Shown here one piece after another: positions 46,776 through 60,700 of a DNA stretch of 64,000 nt. Within the stretch, counting starts at the first letter, position 1, and every line of letters starts with the position of its first letter. The notes beneath the pieces are model-generated. The model did no database searches and had not been told where the DNA came from. It saw nothing but the letters and a program-made list of their open reading frames with translations. Source of the DNA: Hirudinaria manillensis (taxonomy: Eukaryota > Annelida > Clitellata > Hirudinida > Hirudinidae); assembly GCA_034509925.1 (NCBI GenBank), contig CM067526.1:3330001-3394000 (forward strand), in the 5' to 3' direction. The translations under genes and the position numbers were made by a program.

Positions 46776-46846
46776 GCGTGAGTGGTATAACGGTAGCATA
46801 GTTTGCTTACAAGCACTGGATCTGTGTCGTTTTCCCGGCTCACGCA
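46776..46846 (+). pseudogene. Degenerate tRNA-Gly, array copy 50
   Basis: The 5' third and the acceptor 3' strand are consensus. The anticodon and T arms are not: the anticodon region reads TTTGCTTACAAGCAC, and the T arm reads GGATCTGTGTCGTTTTCCC, losing the B box and gaining an internal TTTT. The flanking spacer is consensus, so the damage is confined to about 35 bases. Confidence 0.85.
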
Positions 46847-47068
46847 CTCGTGTCCGAGCGAGAGGTTTTGAAATTTTCGAAGCCCCGCCTGACCGAGGGC
46901 TGGCCCGATTCAACGAATGATCGAGATTAAGTTCGTTCGACGTGGTCATCGTTCTAGCCGGTCTTTCGAACAGGCGAAGGCTCGACATTTTTCCGAAAGG
47001 ACGTCTGCTAGAGTCGCTTTGGTCGAGCGAAATTCTTCGGGAAAGGTGCCGGCGACTTCCAGTGGCCA

Positions 47069-47139
47069 GCGTGAGTGGTATAACGGTAGCATAGTTGCCT
47101 TCCAAGCAATTGATCCGGGTTCGACTCCCGGCTCACGCA
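47069..47139 (+). tRNA. trnG(ucc): tRNA-Gly(UCC), array copy 51
   Basis: Consensus gene and spacer. Confidence 0.96.
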
Positions 47140-47362
47140 CTCGTGTCCGAGCGAGAGGTTTTGAAATTTTCGAAGCCCCGCCTGACCGAGGGCTGGCCCG
47201 ATTCAACGAATGATCGAGATTAAGTTCGTTCGACGTGGTCATCGTTCTAGCCGGTCTTTCGAACAGGCGAAGGCTCGACATTTTTTCCGAAAGGACGTCT
47301 GCTAGAGTCGCTTTGGTCGAGCGAAATTCTTCGGGAAAGGTGCCGGCGACTTCCAGTGGCCA

Positions 47363-47433
47363 GCGTGAGTGGTATAACGGTAGCATAGTTGCCTTCCAAG
47401 CAATTGATCCGGGTTCGACTCCCGGCTCACGCA
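47363..47433 (+). tRNA. trnG(ucc): tRNA-Gly(UCC), array copy 52
   Basis: Consensus gene; six T in the spacer T run. Confidence 0.96.
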
Positions 47434-47655
47434 CTCGTGTCCGAGCGAGAGGTTTTGAAATTTTCGAAGCCCCGCCTGACCGAGGGCTGGCCCGATTCAA
47501 CGAATGATCGAGATTAAGTTCGTTCGACGTGGTCATCGTTCTAGCCGGTCTTTCGAACAGGCGAAGGCTCGACATTTTTCCGAAAGGACGTCTGCTAGAG
47601 TCGCTTTGGTCGAGCGAAATTCTTCGGGAAAGGTGCCGGCGACTTCCAGTGGCCA

Positions 47656-47726
47656 GCGTGAGTGGTATAACGGTAGCATAGTTGCCTTCCAAGCAATTGA
47701 TCCGGGTTCGACTCCCGGCTCACGCA
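47656..47726 (+). tRNA. trnG(ucc): tRNA-Gly(UCC), array copy 53
   Basis: Consensus gene and spacer. Confidence 0.96.
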
Positions 47727-47948
47727 CTCGTGTCCGAGCGAGAGGTTTTGAAATTTTCGAAGCCCCGCCTGACCGAGGGCTGGCCCGATTCAACGAATGA
47801 TCGAGATTAAGTTCGTTCGACGTGGTCATCGTTCTAGCCGGTCTTTCGAACAGGCGAAGGCTCGACATTTTTCCGAAAGGACGTCTGCTAGAGTCGCTTT
47901 GGTCGAGCGAAATTCTTCGGGAAAGGTGCCGGCGACTTCCAGTGGCCA

Positions 47949-48019
47949 GCGTGAGTGGTATAACGGTAGCATAGTTGCCTTCCAAGCAATTGATCCGGGT
48001 TCGACTCCCGGCTCACGCA
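47949..48019 (+). tRNA. trnG(ucc): tRNA-Gly(UCC), array copy 54
   Basis: Consensus gene and spacer. Confidence 0.96.
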
Positions 48020-48241
48020 CTCGTGTCCGAGCGAGAGGTTTTGAAATTTTCGAAGCCCCGCCTGACCGAGGGCTGGCCCGATTCAACGAATGATCGAGAT
48101 TAAGTTCGTTCGACGTGGTCATCGTTCTAGCCGGTCTTTCGAACAGGCGAAGGCTCGACATTTTTCCGAAAGGACGTCTGCTAGAGTCGCTTTGGTCGAG
48201 CGAAATTCTTCGGGAAAGGTGCCGGCGACTTCCAGTGGCCA

Positions 48242-48312
48242 GCGTGAGTGGTATAACGGTAGCATAGTTGCCTTCCAAGCAATTGATCCGGTATCGACTC
48301 CCGGCTCACGCA
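48242..48312 (+). tRNA. tRNA-Gly(UCC), array copy 55, T-arm change
   Basis: CCGGGTTCGACT is changed to CCGGTATCGACT, which alters the T stem-loop and the B box. Function doubtful. Confidence 0.75.
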
Positions 48313-48535
48313 CTCGTGTCCGAGCGAGAGGTTTTGAAATTTTCGAAGCCCCGCCTGACCGAGGGCTGGCCCGATTCAACGAATGATCGAGATTAAGTTC
48401 GTTCGACGTGCTCTTCGGTTCTAGCCGGTCTTTCGAACAGGCGAAGGCTCGACATTTTTCCGAAAGGACGTCTGCTAGAGTCGCTTTGGTCGAGCGAAAT
48501 TCTTCGGGAAAGGTGCCGGCGACTTCCAGTGGCCA

Positions 48536-48606
48536 GCGTGAGTGGTATAACGGTAGCATAGTTGCCTTCCAAGCAAATGATACGGGTTCGACTCCCGGCT
48601 CACGCA
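48536..48606 (+). tRNA. tRNA-Gly(UCC), array copy 56, two substitutions
   Basis: Reads AAGCAAATGATACGGG: one change after the anticodon stem and one that weakens the first T-stem pair. The spacer upstream also has a local change (CGTGCTCTTCGG). Confidence 0.8.
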
Positions 48607-48789
48607 CTCGTGTCCGAGCGAGAGGTTTTGAAATTTTCGAAGCCCCGCCTGACCGAGGGCTGGCCCGATTCAACGAATGATCGAGATTAAGTTCGTTCGA
48701 CGTGGTCATCGTTCTAGCCGGTCTTTCGAACAGGCGAAGGCTCGACATTTTTCCGAAAGGACGTCTGCTAGAGTCGCTTTGGTCGAGCG

Positions 48790-51700
48790 AAATTCTTCGG
48801 GTAAAGTGCCGCCGACTTCCACTGGCCCGCGTGCGTGGTATAACGGTAGCATAGTTGCCTTCCAAGCAATTGATCCGGGTTCGACTCCCCGGTAACGCAC
48901 TCGTGTCCCCGAGCGAGAGGTTTTGAAATTTTCGGTGGGAGCCCCGCCTGACCGAGGGCGGCCCCGATTCAACGAATGATCGAGATTAAGTTCGTTCGAC
49001 GTGGTCATCGTTCTAGCCGGTCGTTTCGTACAGGCGAAGGCTCGACATTTTTTCCGAAAGGACGTCTGCTAGAGTCGCTTTGGTCGAGCGAAATTCTTCG
49101 GGAAAGGTTGCCGGCGACTTCCATTGGCCAGCGTGAGTGGTATAACGTTAGCATAGTTGCATTCCCAAGCAATTGATCCGGTTTCGACGCCCGGCTGACG
49201 CACTCGTGTCCGTGCGTGAGTTTTTGAATTTTTGGAAGCCCACGCCTGACCGAGGGCTGGCCCGATTTCAACGAATGATAAGATTAAGTTCGTTCGACGT
49301 GGTCATCGTTCTATCCGTTCTTTCGAACAGGGTGGCAAGGCTCGACATTTCTTTCCGAAAGGACGTCTGCGAGAGTCCGCTTTGGTCGAGTCGAAATTCT
49401 TCGGGAAAGGTGCCGGCGGACTTCCAGTGCCCAGCGTGAGTGGTATCAAACGGTAGCATAGTTTGCCTTCCAGAGCAATTGATCCGGGTTCGACTCCCGG
49501 CTCACGCACCGATCGTGTCCGAGCGAGAGTTTTTGAAATTTTTCGAAGGCCCCGCCTGATCCGAGGGCTGGCCCCCATTCAACGAATGATCGAGATTACG
49601 TTCGTTCGACGTGGTCATCGTTTCTAGCCCGGTCCCTTTCGAACAGGCGAAGGCTCGACTTTTTTTTCCGAAAGGGACGTCTGCTAATAGTCGCTTTGGT
49701 CGAGCGAAATCTATTCGTGAAAGGTGGCCGCGACTTCCAGTGGCCCATCGTGAGTGGTATTCGGTAGCATGGAGTTGCCTTCCAAGCAATTGATCCGGGT
49801 TCGACTCCCGGCTCACGCACTCGTGTCCGAGCGAGAGGTTTGTGAATTGTTCGAATACCCCGCCTGACCGAGGACTGGCCCGATTCAACGAATGATCGAG
49901 ATTAAGTTCGTTCGACGTGTTCATCGTTTCTAGCCGGTCCTTTTTCGAACAGGCGAAGGCTTCGACATTTTTCCGAAAAGGACGTCTGCTAGGAGTCTCT
50001 TTGGTCGAGCGACATTCTTCGGGGAAAGTGCTGGCGACTTTCCAGTGGCCAGTCGTGAGTGGTATAACGGTAGCATAGTTGCCTTCCACGCAATTGATCC
50101 GGGTTCGAACTCCCGTAGCTCACGGCACTCGTGGTCCGAGCGAGAGTTTTTGAAATTTTCGAAGCCCCCGCCTGACCGAGGGCTGGCCCGATTCAACGAA
50201 TTGATCGAGATTAAGTTCGTTCGACGTGGTCATCGTTCTTTCCGGTCTTTCGAACAGGCGAAGGCTCGACATTTTTCCGAAAGGACCTTCTGCTAGAGTC
50301 GCTTTGGTCGAGCGAAGATTTCTTACAGGGAAAAGGTGCCGGCGCCTTCCAGTGGCCAGCGTGAGTGGTATACACGGTAGCATAGTTTGCCTTCCAAGCA
50401 ATTGATCCGGGTTCGACTATCCTCGGCTCACGTGCACTCGTGTCCGAGCGAGCGGTTTTTGAACATTTTCGAAGCCCCGCCTGACCGAGGGCTGGCCCGA
50501 TTTTCAACGCATGATCGAGATTAAAGTTTTCGTTCGACGTGGTCATCGTTCTATGCCGGTGCTTTAGAACAGGCGAAGGCTCAAACATTTATCCGAAAGG
50601 ACGTCTGCTAGAGTCGCTTTGGTCGAGCGAAATTCTTCGGGAAAGGTGCCGGCGACTTCCAGTGGCCAGCGTGAGTGGTATAAACGGGTAGCATAGTTTG
50701 CCATTCCCAGCAATTGATCCGGGTTCGACTCCCGGCTCACGCACGTCGTGTCCGAGCGAGAGGTTTTTGAAATTTTTTTCGAAGCCCCGCCTGACCGCGG
50801 GCTGGCCCGATTCACACGAATGATCGAGATTAAGTTCGTTCGACGTGGTCATCGTTTCTAGCCGGTCTTTCGAACAGGCAAAGGCTCGAACATTTTATCC
50901 GAAAGGACTTCTGCTAGAGTCGCTTTGGGTCGAGCGAAATTCTTCGGGAATAGGTGCCGGCGACTTCCAGTGGCGCAGCGTGATTGTTCCGTTAGCAGAG
51001 TTGGGCCTTCCAAGCAATTGATCCGGGTTCGACCTCCCTCTAACGCACTCGTGTCCGAGCGAGAGGTTTTGAAATTTTCGAAGCCCCGCCTGACCGCGGG
51101 CTGGCCCGATTCAACGAATGATCGAGATTACTTTCGTTCGACGTGGTCATCGTTCTAAGCCTGTCTTTCGCACTAGGCCGAAGGCTCGACATTTTTTTTT
51201 CGAAAGGACGTCTGCTAGAGTCCGCTATTGGTTCGAGTGAAATTCTTCGGGAAAGGTGCCGGCGACTTCCCAGTGGCCAGCGTGAGTGGTATAACGGTAG
51301 CATAGTTTGCCTTCCAAGCAATTGATCCGGGTTTCGAACTCCCGGCACACGCACTCGTGTCCGAGCGAGAGGTTTTTGAAATTTTCGAAGCCTCCGCCTG
51401 AACCGAGTTCTGTCCCGATTCAACGAAATGATCGAGATTAAGTTCGTTCGACGTGGTCATCGTTCTAGCCGGTCTTTCGAACAGGGCGAAGGCTCGACAT
51501 TTTTCCGAATTCTGACGTCTGCTAGAGTCGCTTTTGGTCGAGCGAAATTCTTCCGGGAAGGTGCCGGCGACTGTCCCATCTGGCCAGCGTGAGTGGTGTA
51601 TAAACCGGTAGCATAGTTGCCTTCCAAGCAATTGATCCGGGTTCGACTCCCGATCTCACTCACGTCGTGTCCGAGCGAGAGGTTTTGAAATTTTCGAAGC

Positions 51701-54700
51701 CCCGCCTGACCGAGGGCTGGCCCGATTCAACGAATGATCGAGATTAAGTTCGTTCGACGTGGTCATCGTTCTAGCCGGTCTTTCGAACAGGCGAAGGCTC
51801 GACATCTTTCCCGAAAGGACGTCCTGCGGAGAGATCGCTTTGTGTCGAGCGAAATTCGTCGGGAAAGGTGCTGGCGACTTCCAGTGGGCCAGCGTGAGTG
51901 GTATACACAGTAGCATAGTTTTGCGTCCAGGCAATTGATCCGGGTTCGACTCCCGGCTCACGCACTCGTCTCCGATCGAGAGGTTTTGAAATTTTTCGAA
52001 GCCCCGCCTGAAACTGAGGGCTGGCCCGATTCAACGAATGATCTAGGAGACGTTGGAAGTTCGGTCGACGTGGTCATCGTTCTAGCCGGTCTTTCGAACA
52101 GGCGAAGGCCTCGACATTTTTCCGAAAGGACGTCTGCCTAGAGTCGACCTTTTTTGGTCGAGCGGAATTCTTCGGGAAAGGGTGCCGGCGACTTCCAGTG
52201 GCCAGCGTGAGTGGTATAACGGTAGCATAGTTGCCTTCCAAGCAATTAGAATCCGGGTTCGACTCCCGGCTCACGCACTCAGTGTCCCGCGCGAGAGGTT
52301 GTGAAATTTTCGAAGCCCCGCCTGACCGAGGGCTGGCCCCGATTCAACGAATGATGCGAGACTTAAGTTCGTTCGACGTTAGTCATCGGTCTAAGCCGGT
52401 CTTTCGAACAGGCTCGAAGGCTCGACATTTTTTCCGGGGGAAAAACAAAGGACGTCTGCTAGAGTCGCTTTGGTCGAGTCGAAATTCTCCGGGAAAGGTG
52501 GCCGGCGACTTCCAGTGGCCAGCGTGAGTGGTATAGACGGTAGCATAGTTGCCCTCCAAGCAATTGATCCGTGTTCGACTCCCGGCTTCACGCACTCGTA
52601 GTCCGAGCGAGAGGTTTTGAATTTTTCGAATCACCCGCCTGACCGAGGGCTGGCCCGATTCAACGAATGAATCGAGAATTAAGTTTCGTTCGACGTGGGT
52701 CATCGTTCTAGCCGGTCTTTCCCACAGGCGAAGGCTCGACATTTATCCGAAAGGACGTCTGCTAGAGTCGCTTGGTGTCGAGCGGTCAATTCTTCGGGAA
52801 AGGTGCCGGCCGACTTCCATTGTGCCAGCGTGAGTGGTATAACGGTAGCATAGTTGCCTTTCCAAGCAATTGATTCCGGTTGTTCGACTCCGCGCTCACG
52901 CACATCCGTGTCCGACCGAGAGGTTTTGAAATTTTCGAAGCCCTCCTGACCGAGGGCTGGCCCGATTCAACGAATGATCGAGATTAAGTTTCGTTCGACG
53001 TGTCCATCGTTCTAGCCGTTCTTTCGAACAGGCGAAGGTCTCGAACCATTTATCGCGAAAGGACGTCTGCTAGAAGTCGCTTTGGTCGAGCGAAATTCTT
53101 CCGGGAAGGTGCCGGCCGACTTCCAGTGGCCATGCGTGTTGGTATAACGGTATCATAGTTGCCTTCCAAGCAATTGATCCGGGTTCGACTCCCGGCTCAC
53201 GCAACATCGTTGTCCGAGTCGAGAGGTTTTTGAAAATTTTCGAAGCGCCCGCCTGACCGAGGGCTTGCCCGATTCAACGAATGAATCGAGATTAAGTTCG
53301 TTCGACGTGGTCCATCGTATCTAACCGGTCTTTCGAACAGGCGAAGGCTCGACATTTATTCCGAAAGGACGTCTGCTAGAGTCGGCTTTTGTCGAGCGAA
53401 ATTCTTCGGGAAAGGTGCCGATCGCCTTTCCAGTGGCCAGCGTGATTTGGTATAACGGTAGCATAGTTGCCCTTCCAATCAATTGATCCGGGTTCGACTC
53501 CCGGCTCACCAACTCGTGTCCGGACGAGAGGTTTTGAAATTTTCGAAGCCCCGCCTGACCGAGGGCTGGCCCGATTCAACGAATGTGATCGAGATTAAGT
53601 TCGTTCGACGTGGTCATCGTTCTAGCCGGTCGTTCCGAAACGATTGCGCGAAGGCTCGTATTTTATCCGAACGGACGTCTGCTAGAGGCGCGTTGGTCGA
53701 GCGAAATTCTTCGGGAAAGGTGCCGGCGACTTCCAGTGGCCAGCGTGAGTGGGTATAACCGGTGGCATAGTTGCCTTCCAAGCAATTGATCCCGGTTCGA
53801 CCTACCGGCTCTCACGCACGCGTGTCCGAGCGAGAGGTTCCTGAAATTTTCGAAGCCCCGCCTGGACCGAGGGCTTGGCCCGATTCAACTAATGATCGAG
53901 ATTAAGCTTCGTTCGGACGTGGTCATCGTTTCTAGCCGGTCTTTCGAACAGGCGAAGGCTCGACATTTATCCGAACGTGACGTCTGCGTGAAGTCGCTTT
54001 GGTCGAGCGAAATTCTTCGGGAAAGGTGCCGGTCGTGTACTTCCATTGGCCAGCGTGAGTGGTATAACGGTAGCATAGTTGCCTTCCAAGCAATTGATCC
54101 GGTTTCGACTCCCGTCTCACGCACTCGTGTCCGGAGCGAGAGGTTTTGAAATTTTCGAAGCACCCGCCTGACCGAGGGCTGGCCCGATTCAACGAATGAT
54201 CGAGATTAAGTTCGTTCCGACGTGGTCATCGTGTTGCTAGGACGTCGTCTTGCTGAACGGACGAATAGTCTCGACATTTATCCGAAAGGACGTCTTCTAG
54301 AGTCGCTTTGGTCGAGCGAAAGTCCTTTCGAGAAAGGTTGCCGGCGACTTTCCAGTGGCCAGCGTGAGTGGTATAACGGTAAAGCATAGTTGCCTTCCCA
54401 GCAATTGGATCCGGGTTCGACTCCCGGCTCACGCAATCGTATCCGATCGAGAGATTTTGAAATTTTCGGGAGCCCCGCCATGACCGAGGGTTGGCCCGAA
54501 TTCAACGAATGATCGAGATTAAGTTCGTTCGACGTGGTCATCGTTCTAGCCGGTCTTTCGAACAGGCGCATGCTCGACATTTTTTCCGAAAGGACGTCTG
54601 CTAGAGTCGCTTTGGTCGAGCGAAATTCTTCGGGAAAGGTGCCGGCGACTTCCAGTGGCCATCGTGAGTGTTATAACGGTAGCAATAGTTGGCCTTCCAA

Positions 54701-57700
54701 GCAATTTATCCGGGTTCGACTCCCGGCTCACGCACTCGTGTCCGAGCGAGAGGTTTTTGAAATTTTCGAAGCCCCGCCTGACCGAGGGCTGGCCCGATTC
54801 AACGAATGAATCGAGATTAGTTTCGTTCGAACGTGGTCATCGTTTCTAGCCGGTCTTTCGAACAGGCGAAGGCTCGACATTTTTCCGAAAGGCCGTCTGC
54901 TAGAGTCTCCTTTGGTCGAGCGAAATTCTTCGGGAACGAGTGCCGGCGACTTCCAGTGGCCAGCGTGAGTGTTATAACTGTAGCATAGTTTGCCTTCCAA
55001 GCAATTGATCCGGGTTTCAGACTCCCGGCTCACGCACTCGTGTCGAGAGCGAGAGGTTTTGAAATTTTCGAAGCCCCGCCTGACCGAGGGCGGGCCCGAT
55101 TCAACGAATGATCGAGATTAAGTTCGTTCGAAACGTGGTCATCGTTTCTAGGGCGGTCCTTCGAACAGGGCGAAGGCTCGACATTTTTCCGAAAGGACGT
55201 CTGCTCGAGTCGTGCTTGGTCGAGCGAAATTCTTCGGGAAAGGTGCCGGCGACTTCCATTGGCCAGCGTGAGTGGGTATAACGGTAGCATAGTTTGCCTT
55301 CCCAAGCAATTGATCCGGGTTCGACTCCCGGCTTCACCGCACTCGTGTCCGAAGCGAGAGGGTTTTGAAATTTTTCGAAGTCCCCGCCGGACCGAGGGCT
55401 GGGCCGATTCCACGAATGATCGAGATTAAGTTCGTTCGACGTGGTCATCGTGTTCTAGCCGTTCTTTCGAACAGGCGAAAGGATCGACTTTTTTGTGCCA
55501 GGGGGGGAAGGACGTCTTGGGGGGGCTAGAGTCGCTTTGGTCGAGCGAAATTCTTCGGGAAAGGTGCCGGCGACTTCCAGTGGCCAGCGTGAGTGGTATA
55601 ACGGTAGCATAGTTGCCTTCCAAGCAATTGATCCGGGTTTCGACTCGCCGGCTCACCACACTCGTGTCCGAGCGAGAGGAATTTATAACTTTTCGAAGCC
55701 CCGCCTGACCGATGGCTGGCCCCGATTCAACGAATGATCGAGATTAAGTTCGTTCGAACGTGGTCATCGTTCTAGCCGGTCTTTCCAACAGGGCGAAGGC
55801 TTCGACATTTATCCGAAAGGACGTCTGCTAGAGTCGCGTTGGTCGAGCGAAATTCTTCGGGAAAGGTGCCGGCGACGTTCCAGTGGCCAGCGTGAGTGGT
55901 ATAGACGGTAGCATAGTTGCCTTCCAAGCAATTGCGCCGGGTTCTCTCCCGGCTCACGCACGCGTGTCCGAGCGAGAGGTTTTGAAATTTTCGAAGCCTC
56001 CGCACTGACCTGAGGGCTGGCCCCGATTCAACGAATGATCGAGATTAAGTTCGTTCGTACGTGGTCATCGTTCTAGACCGGTCTTTCGAACAGGCCCGAG
56101 GCCTCGACATTTTTTCCGAAAGGCCGTCTGCTAGACTCGCTTTGGTCGAACGAAATTCTTCGGGAAAGGTGCCGGCGACTACCAGTGGCCAGCGTGAGTG
56201 GTATAGAACGGTAGCATAGTTTGCCTGCCAAGGCAATTGATTCCGGTTTCGACTCCCGTCTCTCACGCACTCGTGTCCGAGCGACGAGGTTTTGAAATTT
56301 TTCGAAGCCCCGCCTGACCGAGGGCTGGCCCGATTCAACGAATGATCGCAGATTAAGTTCGTTCGACGTGGTCACATCGTTTCTAGCCGGTCTTTTCGAA
56401 CAGGCGCATGCTCCGACATTTATCCGAAAGGACGTCCTGCTAGAGTCGCTTTGGTAGAGCGAAATTTCTTCGGGAAAGGTGCCGGCGACTTCCAGTGGCC
56501 AGCGTGAGTGGTATAACGGTAGCATAGTTTGCTTCCAAGCATATTTGATCCGGGTTCCGACTCCCGGCTCACGCACATCGTGGTCCGAGCGAGAGGTTTT
56601 GAAATTTTTCGAAGCCCCGCCTGACCGAGGGCTGGCCCGATTCAACGTAATGATCGAGATTAAGTTCGTTCGACCGTGGTCCATCGTTCTAGCCGGTCCT
56701 TCGAACAGGCGAAGGACTCGAACTTTTTCCTGAAGGACGTCTAGCTAGAGTCGCTTTGGTCGAGCGAAATTTCTTCGGGAAAGGTGCCGAGACCACACTT
56801 CCATTGGCCATCGTGAGTGGTATAAACGGTAGCATAGTTTGCATTCCAAGCAATTGATTCCGGGTTCGAACTCAAAACTACACAGGCCCTCGTGTCACAC
56901 GAAAGGGAGAGAGGTTTTGAAATTTGTTCGAGAGCCCCCGCTGACCGAGGGCTGGCCCGATTCAACGAATGATCGAGATTAAGTTCGTTTCGACGTGGTC
57001 ATCGTTTCTAGCCGGTCTTTCGAACAGGCGAAGGCTCGACATTTTTTTCCGAAAGGACGTCTGCTAGAGTCGCTTTGGTCCGAGCGAAATTCTTCGGGAA
57101 AGGTGCCGGCGACTTCCACTTGCCAGCGTGGGTGGTATAACGGTAGCATAGTTGCCTTCCAAGCAATTGATCCGGGTTCGACTCCCGGCTCAACGCACGC
57201 CCCCCTAATCGTGTCCGAGTCGAGGAGGTTTTGAAATTTTCGAAGCCCCGCCTGAACCGAGGGCTGGCCCCGATTCAACGAATGATCGAGAATTAAGTTC
57301 GTTCGACGTGGTCATCGTTCTAGCCGGTCCATCGAACAGGCGAAGGCTCGACATTTTTCCGAAAGGCCGTCTGCTATAGTCGCTTGTGTCGAGCGGAATT
57401 CGTCGGGAAATGTGCCGGCGACTTCCCAGTGGTCCATCGTGAGTGGTAATAACGGTAGCATAGTTTTGCCGTCCAAGCAATTGATCCGGGTTCGACTCCC
57501 GCTCAGCGACCTCGACCCGGGGCATGAGAGTCTCGTGTCCGAGGCGGAGAGGGTTTTGAAATTTTCGAAGCCCCGCCTGAACCGAGAGGCTGGCCCGATT
57601 CAACGAATGATCGAGATTAAAGTTCGTTCGAAACGTGGTCATCGTTCCTAGCCGGTCTTTTCGAACAGGCGAAGGCTCGACATTTATCCGAAAGGACGTC

Positions 57701-60700
57701 TGCTAGATCCGCTTTGGTCGAGCGAAATTCTTCGGGAAATGTGCAGGCGACTTCCAGTGGCCAGCGTGAGTGGTATAACGGTAGCATAGTTGCCTTCCAA
57801 GCAATTGATCCGGGGTCGACTCCCCGGGCTCACGCACTCGTTCCCGAGCGAGAGGTTTTGAAATTTTCGAAATCCCGCGCCTGACCGAGGGCTGGACCGA
57901 TTCAACGAATTGATCGAGAATGAAGTTCGTTCGACGTGGTCATCGTTCTAGCCGGTCTTTCGAACAGGCGAAGGCTCGACATTTTTTCCGAAAGGACGTC
58001 TGCTATAGTCGCTTTGGTCGAGCGCGAAATTCTTCGGGAAAGGTGCCGGCGACTTCCAGTGGCCATCTTGAGTGGTATAACGGTGGCATAGTTGCCTTCC
58101 AAGCAATTGATCCGGGTTCGACCTCCCGGCTCACGCACTCGTGTCCCGAGCGAGAGGTTTTGAAAATTTTTCGAAGCCCTGCCTGACCGAGGGCTGCGCC
58201 GATTCAACGAATGATCGAGATTAAGTTCGTTTTCGACGTGGTCATCGTTCTAGCCGGTCTTTCGAACAAGCGAAGGCTCGACATTTTTCCGCAAGGACTT
58301 CTGCTAGATGTCGCTTTGGTCGAGCGAAATTCTTCTGGGAAAAGGTGCCGGCGAACTTCCCGTGGCCAGCGTGAGTGGGTATAACGTTAGCATAGTCCGC
58401 CTTCCAAGCAATTGATCCCCCGGTTTTTCGACTCCCGGCTCACGCACTCGTGTCCGAGCGAGAGTTTGGTGGAAATTTTCGAAGCCCCGCCTGACCGAGG
58501 GCTGGCCCGATTCAACGAATGATCAGAGATTAGTTTCGTTCGACGTGGTCATCGTTCTAGCCGGTCTTTCCAACAACGAAGGCTCGAACATTTTATCCGA
58601 AAGGACGTCCTACTAGAGTCGCTTTGGTCGAGCGCAATTCTTCTGGGAAGGTGCCGGCGACTTGCAGTGGCCAGCGTGAGTGGGTATAACGGTAGCGATA
58701 GTTTCCTTCCAAGCAATTGATCCGGGTTCGACTCCCGGCTCACGCACTCGTGTTCCGAGCGAGAGGTTTTTGAAAATTTCGAAAAAGCCCCGCCTGACCG
58801 CGGGCTGGCCCGAATTCAACGAATGGATCGAGATTAAGTTCGTTTCGAACCGTGGTCCTCGTTCTAGCCGTCTTTCGAACAGGCCGAAGGCTTCTACATT
58901 ATTCCGAAAGGACGTCCCTGCTAGAGTCGCTTTGGTCGAGCGCAATTCTTCTGGGAAAGGTGCCGTGGACTTCCAAGTGGCCAGCGTGAGTGTTATAACC
59001 GGTAGCATAGTTTTGCCTTCCAAGCAATTGATCCGGGTTTCGACTCCCGGCTCACGCACTCGTGTCCGAGCCCGAGAGGTTTTGAAATTTTCGAAGCCCA
59101 GCCTGACCGAGGGCTGGCCCGAATCAACGAATGATCGAGATTAAGTTCGTTTCGACGTGGTCATCGTTCTAAGCGGTCTTTCGAGAGCGGAGGCGAAAGG
59201 CTCGACCTTTCGTCCGAAAGGACGTCTGGCTAGAGTCCGCTTTTGGTCGAGCGAAATTTCTTCGGGGTAAGGTGCCCGTGGCGACTTCCAGTGGCCAGCG
59301 TGAGTGGTATAACGGTATCATAGTATGCACTTCCAAGCAATTGATCCTGTTTTCGACTCTCCCGCTTCACGCCCTCGTGTCCGAGCGAGAGGTTTTGAAA
59401 ATTTTCGAAAGCCCCGCCTTAACCGAGGGATGGCCCGATTCAACGAATGATCGAGATGTTAAATGTTCGTTTTCGCCGTGGTCATCGTTCTAGCCGGTCT
59501 TTCGAACAGGCGAAGGCTCGATATTATCCGAAAGGACGTCGGCTATAGTCGCTTTGGTTCGAGCGCAATTCTTCGGGAAAGGTGCCGGCGACTTCCTTGG
59601 CCAGCCGTGAGTGGTATAACACGGTGGCATAGTTGCCTTCCAAGCAATTGATCCGGGTTCCGCTCCCGGCTCACGCACTCGTGTCCGAGCGAGAGGTTTT
59701 TGAAATTTTCGAAGCCCCGCCTGACCGCGGGCTGGGCCGTATTCAACGAATGATCGAGATTAAGTTCGTTCGACGTGGTCATAGTTTCTAGCAGCCGGTC
59801 TTGTCGAACAGGCGAAGGCTCGACATTTCATCCGAAAGGAGACGTCTGCTAGAGTCGCTTTGGGTCGATGGGTCTGTGCTTCGGGAAAGGTGCCGGCGAC
59901 TTCCAGTCGCCCACGTGAGTGGTAATAAACGTAGCATAGTTGCCTTCCAAGCAATTGATGCCGGGTTCGACCTCCCGTCGTTCACCGCACTCGTTTCCCG
60001 AGCGCGAGGTTTTTTTTTTGAAATTTTCGAAGCCCCGCCTGACCGCGGGCTGGCCCGATTCAACGAATGATCGAGATTAAGTTCGTTCGACGTGGTCATC
60101 GTTCTAGGCCGGTCCTTTCGAACAGGCGAAGGCTCGCCCTTATATCCGAAAGGACCGTCTTCTAGAGTGCCTTTGGTCGAGCGAAATTCATTCGGGAAAG
60201 GTGGCCGGCGACTTCCAGTGGCCAGCGTGCGTGGGTATAACGGTAGCAATAGTTTCCTTCCCAGGCAATTGTATCCTGGTTCGACTCCCGGCTCACTCAC
60301 TCGTGTCCGAGCGAGAGATTTTTGAAATTTTCGAAGCCCCGCCTGACCGAGGGCTGGCCCGATTCAACGAATGATCGAGATTAAGTTCGTTCGACGTGGT
60401 CATCGTTTCAGCCTGTCTTTCGACCAGGCGAAGGCTCGACTTTTTTCCGCAAGGACGTCTGCTAGAGTCGCTTTGGTCGAGCGAAATTCTTCGGGAAAGG
60501 TGCCGGCGACTTCCAGTGGCCCAGCGTGAGTGGTATAAACGTAGCATAATTTGCCTTCCAAAGCAATTGATCCGGTCGTTCGACTCCCGGCTCACGAAGC
60601 ACTCGTGTCCGAGCGAGAGGTTTTGAAATATTTTCGTAGCCCCGCCTGACCGAGGGCTGGCCCGATTCAACGAATGATCGAGATTAAGTTCGTTCGACGT

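Noticed and set aside
46776-46846. tRNA copy with a new anticodon (TAC-like)
   Set aside because: The anticodon stem and B box are both broken, so it cannot be a functional tRNA-Val.
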